From positions 1 to 64,000 of the forward strand of contig NZ_SDLR01000006.1 of assembly GCF_004522215.1 (NCBI RefSeq): a DNA stretch of 64,000 nt, given 5' to 3'. The translations under genes were made by a program, and so were the position numbers. Source of the stretch: Ammoniphilus sp. YIM 78166 (GTDB lineage: Bacteria > Bacillota > Bacilli > Aneurinibacillales > RAOX-1). Positions 52,109 through 60,889 of the stretch are shown one piece after another. The first letter of the stretch is position 1. Each line of letters starts with the position of its first letter. The notes under the pieces were generated by a model, which made no database searches, was not told the origin of the DNA, and saw nothing but the letters and a program-made list of their open reading frames with translations.

Positions 52109-53551
52109 TTATCTTTCACTTTTTTTGAGTAGAAGCTGGCCATCCTTCTCATGGACTTTTTGAATGGCGTCGTATCGCTGCAGCACCTCATCCAGCTGCA
52201 AGTAGGCAGTCCCCTTGCGGACCAGTACTTGAGGAGACTTCCCAAGCGGATAGACTCGATTCTTGGTTCCCAATTGCAAAGCCACTTTCCTTTCTTCTAC
52301 ATCGTAGCCTACTTTTCCATTCCATAAGTAGGCCATCTTACGCATAGCCAGATACCATTTCCCCTCATGACGGATGGCAAACGGGATGTCGCTTTGGTCG
52401 AGGTTCTGATTGATTCGGACTTCTCCATTTACGGGGTTAAGAACAACCTTGTTTTGGTTCTGAAGTACGAAAGCCGCCGCTTCCAACTGCTCTTGAGGGT
52501 CCCCGACAAAAATATTCGGATAAACCCCAACGTTATGGATGACACGATGATTAGGGCTAAAATATTCCTGAATGGTCAGCTTCAGCGTTCCTCCGAATTC
52601 CAGCGGGAAACCTTCCTGCACAGTACCTTTCCCATAGGTAGGGGTGCCAATGACGATTGCCTTCTCATGATCCATTAAAGCCGCAGCCACAAGCTCCGCT
52701 GCACTAGCAGTGTTCTCATTAACCAGAACGACCAGCGGCAGCTTCCAATCTCTTCCCTTTTCCACCTTAAGTAACTCTTCGTTATGATTAATATCCCGAA
52801 GAATGGCAATCTTCCCTTCGGCAATAAAAGCGGAAGAAAAATCGAGTGCGGAGGATAAGGTCCCCCCAGAGTTATTGCGTAGATCAACCACGAGCCCTTT
52901 AATCTGGCTGGCCTCGAGCTTGTTCAGCTCTCTTTTGAAGGTAGACACCGCTTCATCAGAAAACATGGTTAAAGAAAGGTACCCGACTTGCCCCTGTAGT
53001 ACCTTTGTCCGTACGACAGGTACCTGCACTTTTTTCCGAGTCAGATCGACGGTACGTGTGTCTGATTTCCCTTTAACCGTAAGCGAGATCCGTGTCCCTT
53101 CCGGGCCTTGCAGGTTAGCAATAGCCAGCAGTACACCCTCGTTCACCGCTTCGATGCCATCCACTTCGAGGATCACATCTCCAGGCAGAATCCCCGCCCG
53201 CTGTGCAGGAGATTGCTCATACACATCGTCGACCACAATTTGTCCGTGCTTAATAGCGACGGCCACCCCAATCCCGGAGTAGATGCCTTCTATATAATTG
53301 AGAAAACTATCAAATTCCTCATCCGTAAAATACGTGGTATACGGATCCATCAACGATTGAAGCATCCCTTTGATCGCCGAATCGCTCAGCTTTTGCCCGA
53401 TGGGCTTGTCCACATGGTATTGCGTGATCAGATCATATACCTCGAGAATACGCTCCCGTTCTGGATTGATAACAGGCGTCTGCGCGTGTAGGGTGGTCGA
53501 GGAAATCGATAGAATGAAAATCATAGATGATAGAAACCTTGGTAATTTCAC
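52109..53551 (-). CDS. S41 carboxy-terminal processing protease (CtpB-like)
   Basis: 480 aa with GTG at 53551, preceded by AAAAGGAG. Signal segment FLSSMIFILSISSTTLHA; PDZ domain about 95-180 (SPAQRAGILPGDVILEV); catalytic Ser in ENTASAAELVAAAL and Lys in GTPTYGKGTVQ. A C-terminal stalk-like piece (about 370-460) is extra compared with plain CtpB. Such proteases trigger sporulation signalling in Bacillus; the exact role here is unknown. Confidence 0.92.
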   Translation of the reverse strand: MKLPRFLSSMIFILSISSTTLHAQTPVINPERERILEVYDLITQYHVDKPIGQKLSDSAIKGMLQSLMDPYTTYFTDEEFDSFLNYIEGIYSGIGVAVAIKHGQIVVDDVYEQSPAQRAGILPGDVILEVDGIEAVNEGVLLAIANLQGPEGTRISLTVKGKSDTRTVDLTRKKVQVPVVRTKVLQGQVGYLSLTMFSDEAVSTFKRELNKLEASQIKGLVVDLRNNSGGTLSSALDFSSAFIAEGKIAILRDINHNEELLKVEKGRDWKLPLVVLVNENTASAAELVAAALMDHEKAIVIGTPTYGKGTVQEGFPLEFGGTLKLTIQEYFSPNHRVIHNVGVYPNIFVGDPQEQLEAAAFVLQNQNKVVLNPVNGEVRINQNLDQSDIPFAIRHEGKWYLAMRKMAYLWNGKVGYDVEERKVALQLGTKNRVYPLGKSPQVLVRKGTAYLQLDEVLQRYDAIQKVHEKDGQLLLKKSER

Positions 53552-53877
53552 AGGATAATGCTCCTTTTTTTGGTGGATCAAAAATAACAGCAAGAAAAAA
53601 CAGAAAGAATACTCTCATTATAACTGACAAGTCGTCGTGAAAATATAAATTTTATGTAAAAAACGGTGGTTCTTCCAGCATTGTTATTTTTTGCTTCTAT
53701 TTATCTATGACGAGCAAAGTCGGGAAAAGGTTACAGTCAGAGAGAAAAAAATCGCGTGAGACCGATGAATCTAAAAAACTTATGGGAACAGGTTCCGAGA
53801 AGTGAGCATATGGGGGCACGGAAGCGACCAACTCAGGGGGAGAGAGCAAATCTTCGTGAAGGATCTGCTATAGCTGG
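53552..53877. other. Intergenic region, no clear gene
   Basis: 325 bp. A short plus-strand frame from about 53756 (MNLKNLWEQVPRSEH...) has no ribosome site and runs into the next gene; probably a remnant. Nothing else seen. Confidence 0.4.
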
Positions 53878-54198
53878 TCACTGGTTAGTAATAGCTTTCT
53901 TTATTACCTTAATATCTATCTCTAGACCTTCAACTTTTTTAGATAGGTTATTCATATGGATTTGGTACACCGTATTTTGACTTACTTGCTCAGAAATATG
54001 ATCCAATTTCTTATTTAAGGTTGAGATTGCTTCTGCCATTTCTTTTCTAAATTCATTTTGTCCTACTTGTAATGATTGAACCGCTTCTCTCGTTTCATGC
54101 TGCCCTACTTCTAACGATTGAAACGCTTTTCTTGTTTCATGTTGTCCTTCTTCCAAAGATTGAAGTTTTTCAAGTATCTTATCCAATACATTTTCCAT
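53878..54198 (-). CDS. Coiled-coil protein with 14-residue repeats, 106 aa
   Basis: Start at 54198 (MENVLDKI) behind GGAGGTG. Three near-identical 14-aa units (SLEEGQHETRKAFQ, SLEVGQHETREAVQ, SLQVGQNEFRKEM) encoded by 42-bp tandem repeats, then a second coil (LNKKLDHISEQVSQN). Resembles the 118-aa coil protein at 34450 and small phage/secretion-like coil proteins; function unknown. Confidence 0.7.
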   Translation of the reverse strand: MENVLDKILEKLQSLEEGQHETRKAFQSLEVGQHETREAVQSLQVGQNEFRKEMAEAISTLNKKLDHISEQVSQNTVYQIHMNNLSKKVEGLEIDIKVIKKAITNQ

Positions 54199-54213
54199 TT
54201 GCTTCACCTCCAT

Positions 54214-54472
54214 TCATCATTACCTCTATTATACCATTTAATTACCAAACTGTTGAACCAACTATCATCGTATTATCAGCGATATGATATATATACAGTC
54301 GTTTTGGTTGCCTTTTCATTCAAGGGTATACGCTCCTGTTCTCTTGATAGTTATATGGAGGGAATTGTCCCTCGTATGTCTATTACGACAAAAGATATTA
54401 AATCAGGTTAACGCAAAACCATTCAGGACCAGTTTAATAATCTTTATGGCCAAACAGATCTTCTACCAACTT
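54214..54472. other. Intergenic region, no clear gene
   Basis: About 260 AT-rich bp with no frame supported by a ribosome site on either strand. Confidence 0.4.
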
Positions 54473-54799
54473 TTACATCTCCATTTCTTTTTCCACGTGT
54501 AAACAAGAGTGCGTCCATAGCTCGATGTCTTCTTTTAGCCTAGTAACCGCCTCTTCTTCTGTTTTGCCTTTTCCCTTACACCTACTAAGTGCGGGGCAAC
54601 TGGCAATATAACCATATTTATCATCTCTTTTTATGACAATATGGACAAAAACAGGGATTTCCTGAGTCTTCATATCAATCAAGCTGGAAATCGAGTCTTC
54701 CATTAGAGTGTAGATTTCTTCAGCACCAATTGGGTTACCTCCACTCATCCGTTCAGCTATTTTCTCTGACATCAATTTTAACAGATCGTTGGTTTTCAA
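54473..54799 (-). CDS. HicB-like antitoxin-fold protein
   Basis: 108 aa with TTG at 54799 (GGAGG upstream). The core (about 48-95) reads VHIVIKRDDKYGYIASCPALSRC and GKTEEEAVTRLKEDIELW, the HicB/UPF0150 pattern, after an unusual 45-residue N-terminal extension. No HicA mRNase is visible; instead a truncated frame overlaps the start. Perhaps an orphan or a regulator reused from a toxin-antitoxin pair. Confidence 0.65.
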   Translation of the reverse strand: MKTNDLLKLMSEKIAERMSGGNPIGAEEIYTLMEDSISSLIDMKTQEIPVFVHIVIKRDDKYGYIASCPALSRCKGKGKTEEEAVTRLKEDIELWTHSCLHVEKEMEM

Positions 54800-54969
54800 T
54801 TTTCAACCTCCAATTTATCAAATTTTCTTACACATAGCATTCTCCCTTTACGCATAGGCTTTCCCTTATGGCCATCTTTCATTTTAGATCCACTCAGATC
54901 AGGGCAGTATAGTTCTTTCGAAAAATAACCTATCTTTTTCTCATTAAACTCTTCAATCCTAACTGCTAG
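54796..54969 (-). pseudogene. Truncated ORF coupled to the HicB-like gene
   Basis: An open frame bounded by TGA at 54972 reads ..IEEFNEKKIGYFSKELYCPDLSG.. and ends FDKLEVEN; its TGA overlaps the HicB-like TTG start. No valid start remains, so it looks like the 3' part of a lost partner gene. Confidence 0.5.
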
Positions 54970-55061
54970 TCAGAGTATTAAATCAGCCTCACTGAATAAA
55001 ATGATTCCGTTCTGCATAAAGATATCTAAGTTTTTAGTAGTCTTTTTATACAAACATCAAA

Positions 55062-55600
55062 TATGACTTCGTTCTTGTTGGGAAAAAACGTGAGTAGATA
55101 CCATGCGCAATTTGCTTTAATATATGAAGTATAGAAGAAGGAGGCAGGGACATGGGCTTAAAAGAATCATTAAAAGATGGCTTGAAAGATCTTCTCCGTA
55201 AAAAGAGTGATGTTATTGAGAACAATAAAGAAGTTTACCGTAAATTTTTACAAAACTTAGCTGAGCAACCGAATCATGAGTACCTACGTAAATTGACCAT
55301 TGAAGCGGGAGAGCAATATTATGGGTCTCTACGCAAGGATGGTCAGGCTACAGAAAATGATCGTTTCGCCATCAATCGCGATATTAATGCTGCGGTGGAT
55401 CATAAATCAATACTATAAATAATGGAGTTGAGTCATTCTGTGATGATTCAACTCCATTTTTAGTTTGTTTATTCTCTTTCCACTACAATGAAGTCCTCAT
55501 AAAAACATCTCTCCGGAGAGGTTTCGGTAACTTTCGGCTAGTACCAGACCCCTTTAGCTAGGTAAGCGTAAGCTTCACCGTTGATGATCAAACATTTTTT
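55062..55600 (+). repeat. Direct repeat, left copy (contains intact 88-aa gene)
   Basis: Homologous to 58775-59310 from the GGAAAAAACGTGAG leader, through the small gene and its terminator (TTGAGTCATTC...ATGATTCAACTCCA), to a GAAGTCCTCA...GGAGAGGTTTCG block. The two copies flank the subtilase gene. Confidence 0.8.
55152..55418 (+). CDS. Small helical protein, 88 aa
   Basis: ATG at 55152 behind AGAAGGAGGCAG. Charged, helical (LKESLKDGLKDLLRKKSD, NKEVYRKFLQNLAEQPNHEYL) with no cysteine or membrane segment. A terminator hairpin (GAGTTGAGTCATTC/GATGATTCAACTC) follows. A decayed copy is at 58872. Family not recognised. Confidence 0.65.
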   Translation: MGLKESLKDGLKDLLRKKSDVIENNKEVYRKFLQNLAEQPNHEYLRKLTIEAGEQYYGSLRKDGQATENDRFAINRDINAAVDHKSIL

Positions 55601-55647
55601 CATCTAGCTTGAAGTCTATACTTTGTTTAAACTCGATTCCGGCTTGC

Positions 55648-58219
55648 TTAGCTCTCTATTTCGTCAGCTATTATGGTCACATCACCAGGAGTATAATCAA
55701 GCTGGAAGTTTGGTGCCACCTCATTAGGATTTGAAAGTCCTATTTCCCCTGGACTCCCGTTAAGCTCTTCAGAATATAAGGACCAATTTCCAACTGTATC
55801 CTTCGCTTTCAACCTAAGCTGGTAAGGAGTTCCGTTTATTAAACTAAGTACTTTGTAAGAATTAGTTGTTTTGCCCACACTGACAATAGTCCATGTGCTT
55901 GCTACCGAAAGTTTTGTATTCCAGCTGGTAGCCCCCCAAATCCGTTTCTTGGTTCGCTTCCCATGTGACAGATATGCTCCGGTCGCTTGGCTGAAGGGTT
56001 AAACCGGTTGGTTGAGCCGGGGCCATCAGATCCTTCGCTGTTGCACTTACCGTTGGGGTATAGTTGGACCAATTGCCTTTTTCATCCTTTGCACGTAATT
56101 TCAACGTGTATGCTACATTATGGACTAAACCATCTATAGTCACGGTCGTTTCTCCCGCTTCAACTGGCTTACTGCTCCACGTCGTCGTTCCGGATCGTTG
56201 GTAAGCTAGTTCATAGCCTCCTAAATCTACTTCTTTGTTTGCATTCCAGATCAGGGTTATTTCTTTATCCCTACCGATTGCCCCCACTTTAAAACCTGTA
56301 GGTACAGCAGGGGGCACTTTATCTACGGGTACCCCACTCACCTCGTTCGACGCCGCTGACATGTTATTTGAGGTATCTCTAGCCTTGAGGCGGAAAAGGT
56401 AGGTTTGTTCGTTCGCTAATCCTGTTAGGGTATAAGTAGTGACCTTTCCTATGGACACCTCTGTCCAGTCCGGTTCATTTCCCCCTCTATATTCCAGCAG
56501 ATAACCAGCCAAATCGGTAGCCGTTACAGCTGTCCATCCCAATGTCACTTGCTTATCGTTTACTCTGGTCACTTTAAATCCTGTAGGGATTGGAGGAGCT
56601 ACATTATCTATTGGACTCCCGCTTACCACTTCCGAATAATCTGACCAGTTTCCTGCTGTATCCTTTGCTTTTATCCTAAACTGATAGGGGGTTCCGTTAA
56701 CAAGATTTGCTATTGAATAACTCGTTATAGTCTTTCCAACGCTTATTATAGACCACGCAGTCGAAGTGGCTGTCTTGTATTCAAGTTGATAGCCAACCAA
56801 ATTAGATTCCGAATTTGGCATCCAATTTAAAACAGCTCGCCTATCACCAAGTGAACTTATATAAAAACCAACTGGTGTTGATGGCTTAATAAAGTAAGTT
56901 AGGAGTTTTTCAGCGTTAACTAATCCATAACCATAATAATTATCTCGACCTGGTGATCCCAAATCAGTACTAGTTGCAGTCAGAGCATTATAGAACTTTT
57001 CGGGTGTTATATTTGGAACTTTTGCAGCAACTAATGCTGCAATTCCTGATACATAAGGCGCAGAAAAAGATGTTCCATCTACAAAAACATATGGATTATA
57101 ATAGTAATCCTTGGAAGTAGTTAATATACTTTCTCCCGGCGCACTTACATCAACATAACTATTGAAATTAGAGAAGGAAGAGCGGTTATTGTATCGATTT
57201 ATGGATGCCACACTAACGACATTAGGGTAGGATGCTGGATATTTTAAAGTAGAATTTCCATCATTACCTGCAGAGGCAACAACGATTGACCCTTTGCTAA
57301 TCGCATATTGAATAGCAGAATTCTCACTATTTGAATAGGTTGAACCGCCCAAACTAAGGTTAATTATTTTACACCCTACATCGGCGGCATAGTATATTGC
57401 TTGAACAACATCAGATGTATAAATTGCCCCCGAGGAATAAACTACACGGAACGGCACTATCGTCACATTCCAATTCACTCCAGAAATACCAAGACTATTG
57501 TTTGTTGAAGCAGCTATAACTCCTGTAACACTCGTACCATGTCCTCTTGAGTCCCAATCCACTGGCTCATCAAAAATTAAATCCCAACCATTAGCGATTC
57601 TTGTATACTGAAAATCAGGATGATATCTGTTAATTCCCGAATCGATCACAGCAACAGTTACATTATTAGAACCTGTAGTTATATCCCAAGCTTTTGGTAA
57701 AGACAGTGCATTTACTGCCCATTGTGAAGAAAGATACGGGTCATTGGGTAGGATATTTACTTTTCTCTCCTCGTCCGTCTCAATCCATTCAACCATTTCA
57801 CCTTTTAGCTGTTTAAAATTATCTACATTATCAATCGTTAATCTAAAGATACGATTATCTTTATTACCTATTACTTTATACTTATATTCAGATAGTAACT
57901 GATTAATCTCCTCAACAGGTGTGCTATCTTTGAATTTAACTAAATACTTTCTACTTTTTTCACTTTTATTCAAATTCTCTAAACCGCGTTTTTCTTTTTC
58001 CTTTTGCTCCATCTGTTGTTTTTGAATAGGTTGACTGGAAAAATTGCCCTTCATTAAGGATAACTTATCATTATATACCTTATCAAATTGCCCTGGAGGG
58101 TTTATATCTCCTAAACTCTTAGCATCTTCACCTAAAGTACTAGCAGACAAATTAGTTGGTAACAAAGTAATGAATAGAAAGATCGATAATAGCATGAAAA
58201 TCCCTATAAGTTTTTTCAT
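55648..58219 (-). CDS. Subtilisin-like serine protease with FN3 repeats, frameshifted near the end
   Basis: Start at 58219 (MKKLIGIF) behind GAGGGTGT. Signal peptide, an inhibitor-like propeptide (about 85-155), then peptidase S8 with Asp193 in VIDSG, His227 in GHGTSV, Asn319 in ASAGNDGN and Ser384 in GTSFSAP. Four fibronectin type III repeats of about 93 aa follow. One extra A in AGCAAGCAC (near 55890) shifts frame inside the fourth FN3: the uninterrupted frame ends at 55862 (785 aa), the rest continues to 55648 (about 856 aa if repaired). The protease core is intact. Confidence 0.85.
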
Positions 58220-58240
58220 ATACACCCTCACATTTTTCAA

Positions 58241-58871
58241 TTATAACTACCAAAACATAATCCCTGACAACTTTCAGATAATAATTTTTATTGATAACAG
58301 CTAGCTTATTAAATAAACCCGTAGAATAATAAATAGAAATTAGATATATAGGATAATATTTAATCCCTCCTCTCAATTACTACCTTTTTAGATAGACTAG
58401 ACTCTTTCTTTCATACCCACTCATTCAAACTATAATATTTTTTATACCTAGTTCCTCTTAGTCATAGATAATACCAATATGTAATTAGGTTAATTTCATA
58501 TAGACCAGAGTAATTGTTCCTACCTAAAAAATTAACCAAGTAAAAAAGTCATATTTTTACTATATAATACCACAACTACGTTATGGGTTAATATACCTAT
58601 CCTGTAATATTGCAAGCACCATCATTGTACAAGTAATGAAAAAAGATGGACGATAGTTAACCCAACACTTTCTAAAATTTAAGGAGAGTTATCGGTATGA
58701 ATCAGAGTAAGCAAAAACGTAATGTGGAGGGGAAAGTGGGCTACCAATAGAAGTAATATACTGTCCCTATCTACTTGATACACCTAATTTCCTTCTTATT
58801 AGGAAAAAACGTGAGCAGGTACTATGCAATATTTGTTAATATATGAAAGTAAAGTAGATGGTGGCAGGAAC
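58241..58871. other. AT-rich gene-poor region
   Basis: About 630 bp upstream of the protease. Near 58697 AAGGAGAG precedes an ATG opening only 17 codons, probably a truncated gene. The right end (from 58775) is the second direct-repeat copy. No intact gene. Confidence 0.45.
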
Positions 58872-59310
58872 ATGGGCTTAAAAGAAACTTAAAAGATGCC
58901 TTAAAAGAACTTATACGTAAAAAGAGTGAAGTTGTAGAAAACAATAAACAAGTTTATCATAAATTTTTACAAAATTTAACTGAGCAATCTAATTATGAGT
59001 TGGTTCCTAAGTAAATTGACCATTAGAGCTGGAAAGCAATAATTGGTTTTCTTCGAAAGGATGGCTAGCCTACAGAAGAAATCGATTTGCAATGGATTGT
59101 GATATTAATGCTGTGGTGAACATATATAAATGGAGTTAAGTCATTCTTTGATGATTCAACTCCATTTTTACTATGTAGCTGTTCCATAGGGTTATGTTTG
59201 ATTATTTGTTTTCCAACACATGAAGTCCTCACAAAAACAACGCACTGGAGAGGTTTCGACAGTTTAGGATTAGACCCTTTAACGAGTGTTTCTCTACACT
59301 CGACGATCAT
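58775..59310 (+). repeat. Direct repeat, right copy (decayed)
   Basis: Diverged copy of 55062-55600; leader, small gene, terminator and the GGAGAGGTTTCG block align in order, with many substitutions and short indels. Confidence 0.8.
58872..59130 (+). pseudogene. Decayed copy of the 88-aa gene
   Basis: Begins ATGGGCTTAAAAGAAAC like the gene at 55152 but frameshifts after codon 6 and carries further indels; the shared AAAAAGAGTGA and AACAATAAA blocks remain readable, as does the terminator after it. Confidence 0.8.
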
Positions 59311-59324
59311 TAATTAAAATACAA

Positions 59325-59356
59325 AAAGCTAGCCACAATTAAGTGACTAGCTCCTA
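59325..59356 (-). terminator. Terminator of the TolC-like gene
   Basis: AGCTAGTCAC, TTAATT, GTGGCTAGCT, TTTT on the minus strand. Confidence 0.85.
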
Positions 59357-59358
59357 TC

Positions 59359-60810
59359 CTATCTTCCAGACATAACCCAAGGCTTCTCAATAGCTGCCTT
59401 TAGATTGTCTAATTGAATAATAATATTAAACATCTGCTGCTCAATTTGTTGCACTCCGAATTTAGCCTCAGCTAACTCAAGACCTGTCGCCATACCAAGG
59501 TCATACCGCACTTGAACCAGCTTCACCCCTTCATTTGCTTTAGCTAAATTTACTTCTAGAAGAGCATATTGGTTCTCTAACTGCTTGATATTGTTGTAGA
59601 GGGAACGGGTAGCTTCGTTCAGTTGTTGTTTAGTAATAGTTACGTTATTTTTTGCTTTTTGAACATCAATCTCTTTTGCACGATATGGGTCATTCATAGG
59701 ATCATTAAAAGTGTAAAGGTTAACTCCCATCTGAGCTAGTTCGACTTGCTTCTCTGCTAACCAAACAGCAGAACTGTCATCCTTAACCTTACGAACGTGA
59801 CTCTCAAGATCAAATTCCCCTATCTTATCGAAAGTCGGAATATCACTTAATTCCAATCGTTCACTCTCTGCAATACCAAGTAATTGGTTTAGCTTAAGGT
59901 AGGCAAGATCTAGAGACTTGACGGCAAGTTCTTGTTTTTCTACAGCTTCCTGGTAGTTGTTATTCGCTTGGGTTTCATCAAAAGAACTCACTAATCCATG
60001 CTGAGCTTTTACTTTTGTCTGGTCTCTTTTCAATCTTGCCTGTTCTACGCTTAGTTCAGCCATTCTTTTCTCTTGCAGACGTTGCAACACTTCATTATAG
60101 GCACTCTTAACTGAATAACTAATGGTATCTTTTCTTACTTCCACTTGCTTCACAGATATTTGAGCAGCTAAATCAGCTTGAACAAGCCCCCTTAAGGCAG
60201 CTACCGCTAACGCATCTGATCCATCTATCGGTGTGTAATTAAGATTATCCGCAGCTTTTTCTCTTACTTTGTCTGATCTTTCAACATCTGCTTCTACATT
60301 TTTAAGGTCATAGCTACTATTAATGGCTAGCGTAATAGCCTGTTCCAATGACAGTACACTCTTTTGTTCCTGTATTTTAGGAGCTAACGATATACTTACA
60401 GTTCTTGTTGAGCTATCCCATTTCACCTCAGCTCCAAAAACTTCACTTACAAAGCGAAGCGGTACCATCGTTCTCCCATTTATAATTTGTGGATGAACAT
60501 CTAGCTGAATAGGTAGTCCGTTTTTCAAGACCGTTCTAGAACCAACAATTAGTACAATAGATGTTAAATCCTTTGTTGCTGTTACTTTCCGAGATGCACT
60601 ATTCCATTCAACCTCAGCTCCGAGTGATTCAAAGATCGTACGAAGAGGAACGAGTGTAAAGTCATTAACGACCACTGGATGTTGATCAAACTCTTGCTTT
60701 ACTCCATCAATAACAACGGAAACTGTAGTATAGTTTAATGCTTGTATTTTAGGGGTTAATCCCCCCAGTAACATTATAGTAATAATAGAAGAAGTGAGTA
60801 ACTTTTTCAT
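59359..60810 (-). CDS. Stalk domain fused to TolC-like helical domain
   Basis: A 483-aa exported protein. Signal peptide 1-24; stalk domain about 28-140 with NDFTLVPLRTIFESLGAEV and INGRTMVPLRFVSEVFGAEV; then long coiled helices (about 150-475) with LSLEQAITLAINSS at the start and VRYDLGMATGLELAEAKF near the end, the internal repeat pattern of TolC/outer membrane efflux proteins. A Gram-positive has no outer membrane, so it may act in the wall or S-layer. It follows the S-layer-like gene. Confidence 0.85.
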   Translation of the reverse strand: MKKLLTSSIITIMLLGGLTPKIQALNYTTVSVVIDGVKQEFDQHPVVVNDFTLVPLRTIFESLGAEVEWNSASRKVTATKDLTSIVLIVGSRTVLKNGLPIQLDVHPQIINGRTMVPLRFVSEVFGAEVKWDSSTRTVSISLAPKIQEQKSVLSLEQAITLAINSSYDLKNVEADVERSDKVREKAADNLNYTPIDGSDALAVAALRGLVQADLAAQISVKQVEVRKDTISYSVKSAYNEVLQRLQEKRMAELSVEQARLKRDQTKVKAQHGLVSSFDETQANNNYQEAVEKQELAVKSLDLAYLKLNQLLGIAESERLELSDIPTFDKIGEFDLESHVRKVKDDSSAVWLAEKQVELAQMGVNLYTFNDPMNDPYRAKEIDVQKAKNNVTITKQQLNEATRSLYNNIKQLENQYALLEVNLAKANEGVKLVQVRYDLGMATGLELAEAKFGVQQIEQQMFNIIIQLDNLKAAIEKPWVMSGR

Positions 60811-60851
60811 TTATTCTATCACCTCCAACAAACTTTCAATAAATAGGAAAA

Positions 60852-60886
60852 AGGGCACCTTTCGGTAACCCTTTTTCTATATAGAT
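60852..60886 (-). terminator. Terminator of the S-layer-like gene
   Basis: AAAAAGGGTTACC, GAAA, GGTGCCCTTTTT on the minus strand; partial read-through could still feed the TolC-like gene. Confidence 0.8.
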
Positions 60887-60889
60887 AAA

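Noticed and set aside
53756..53980. Plus-strand frame starting near the HTH-free region after the protease
   Set aside because: No Shine-Dalgarno and it runs antisense through the coil-protein gene; at most a relic.
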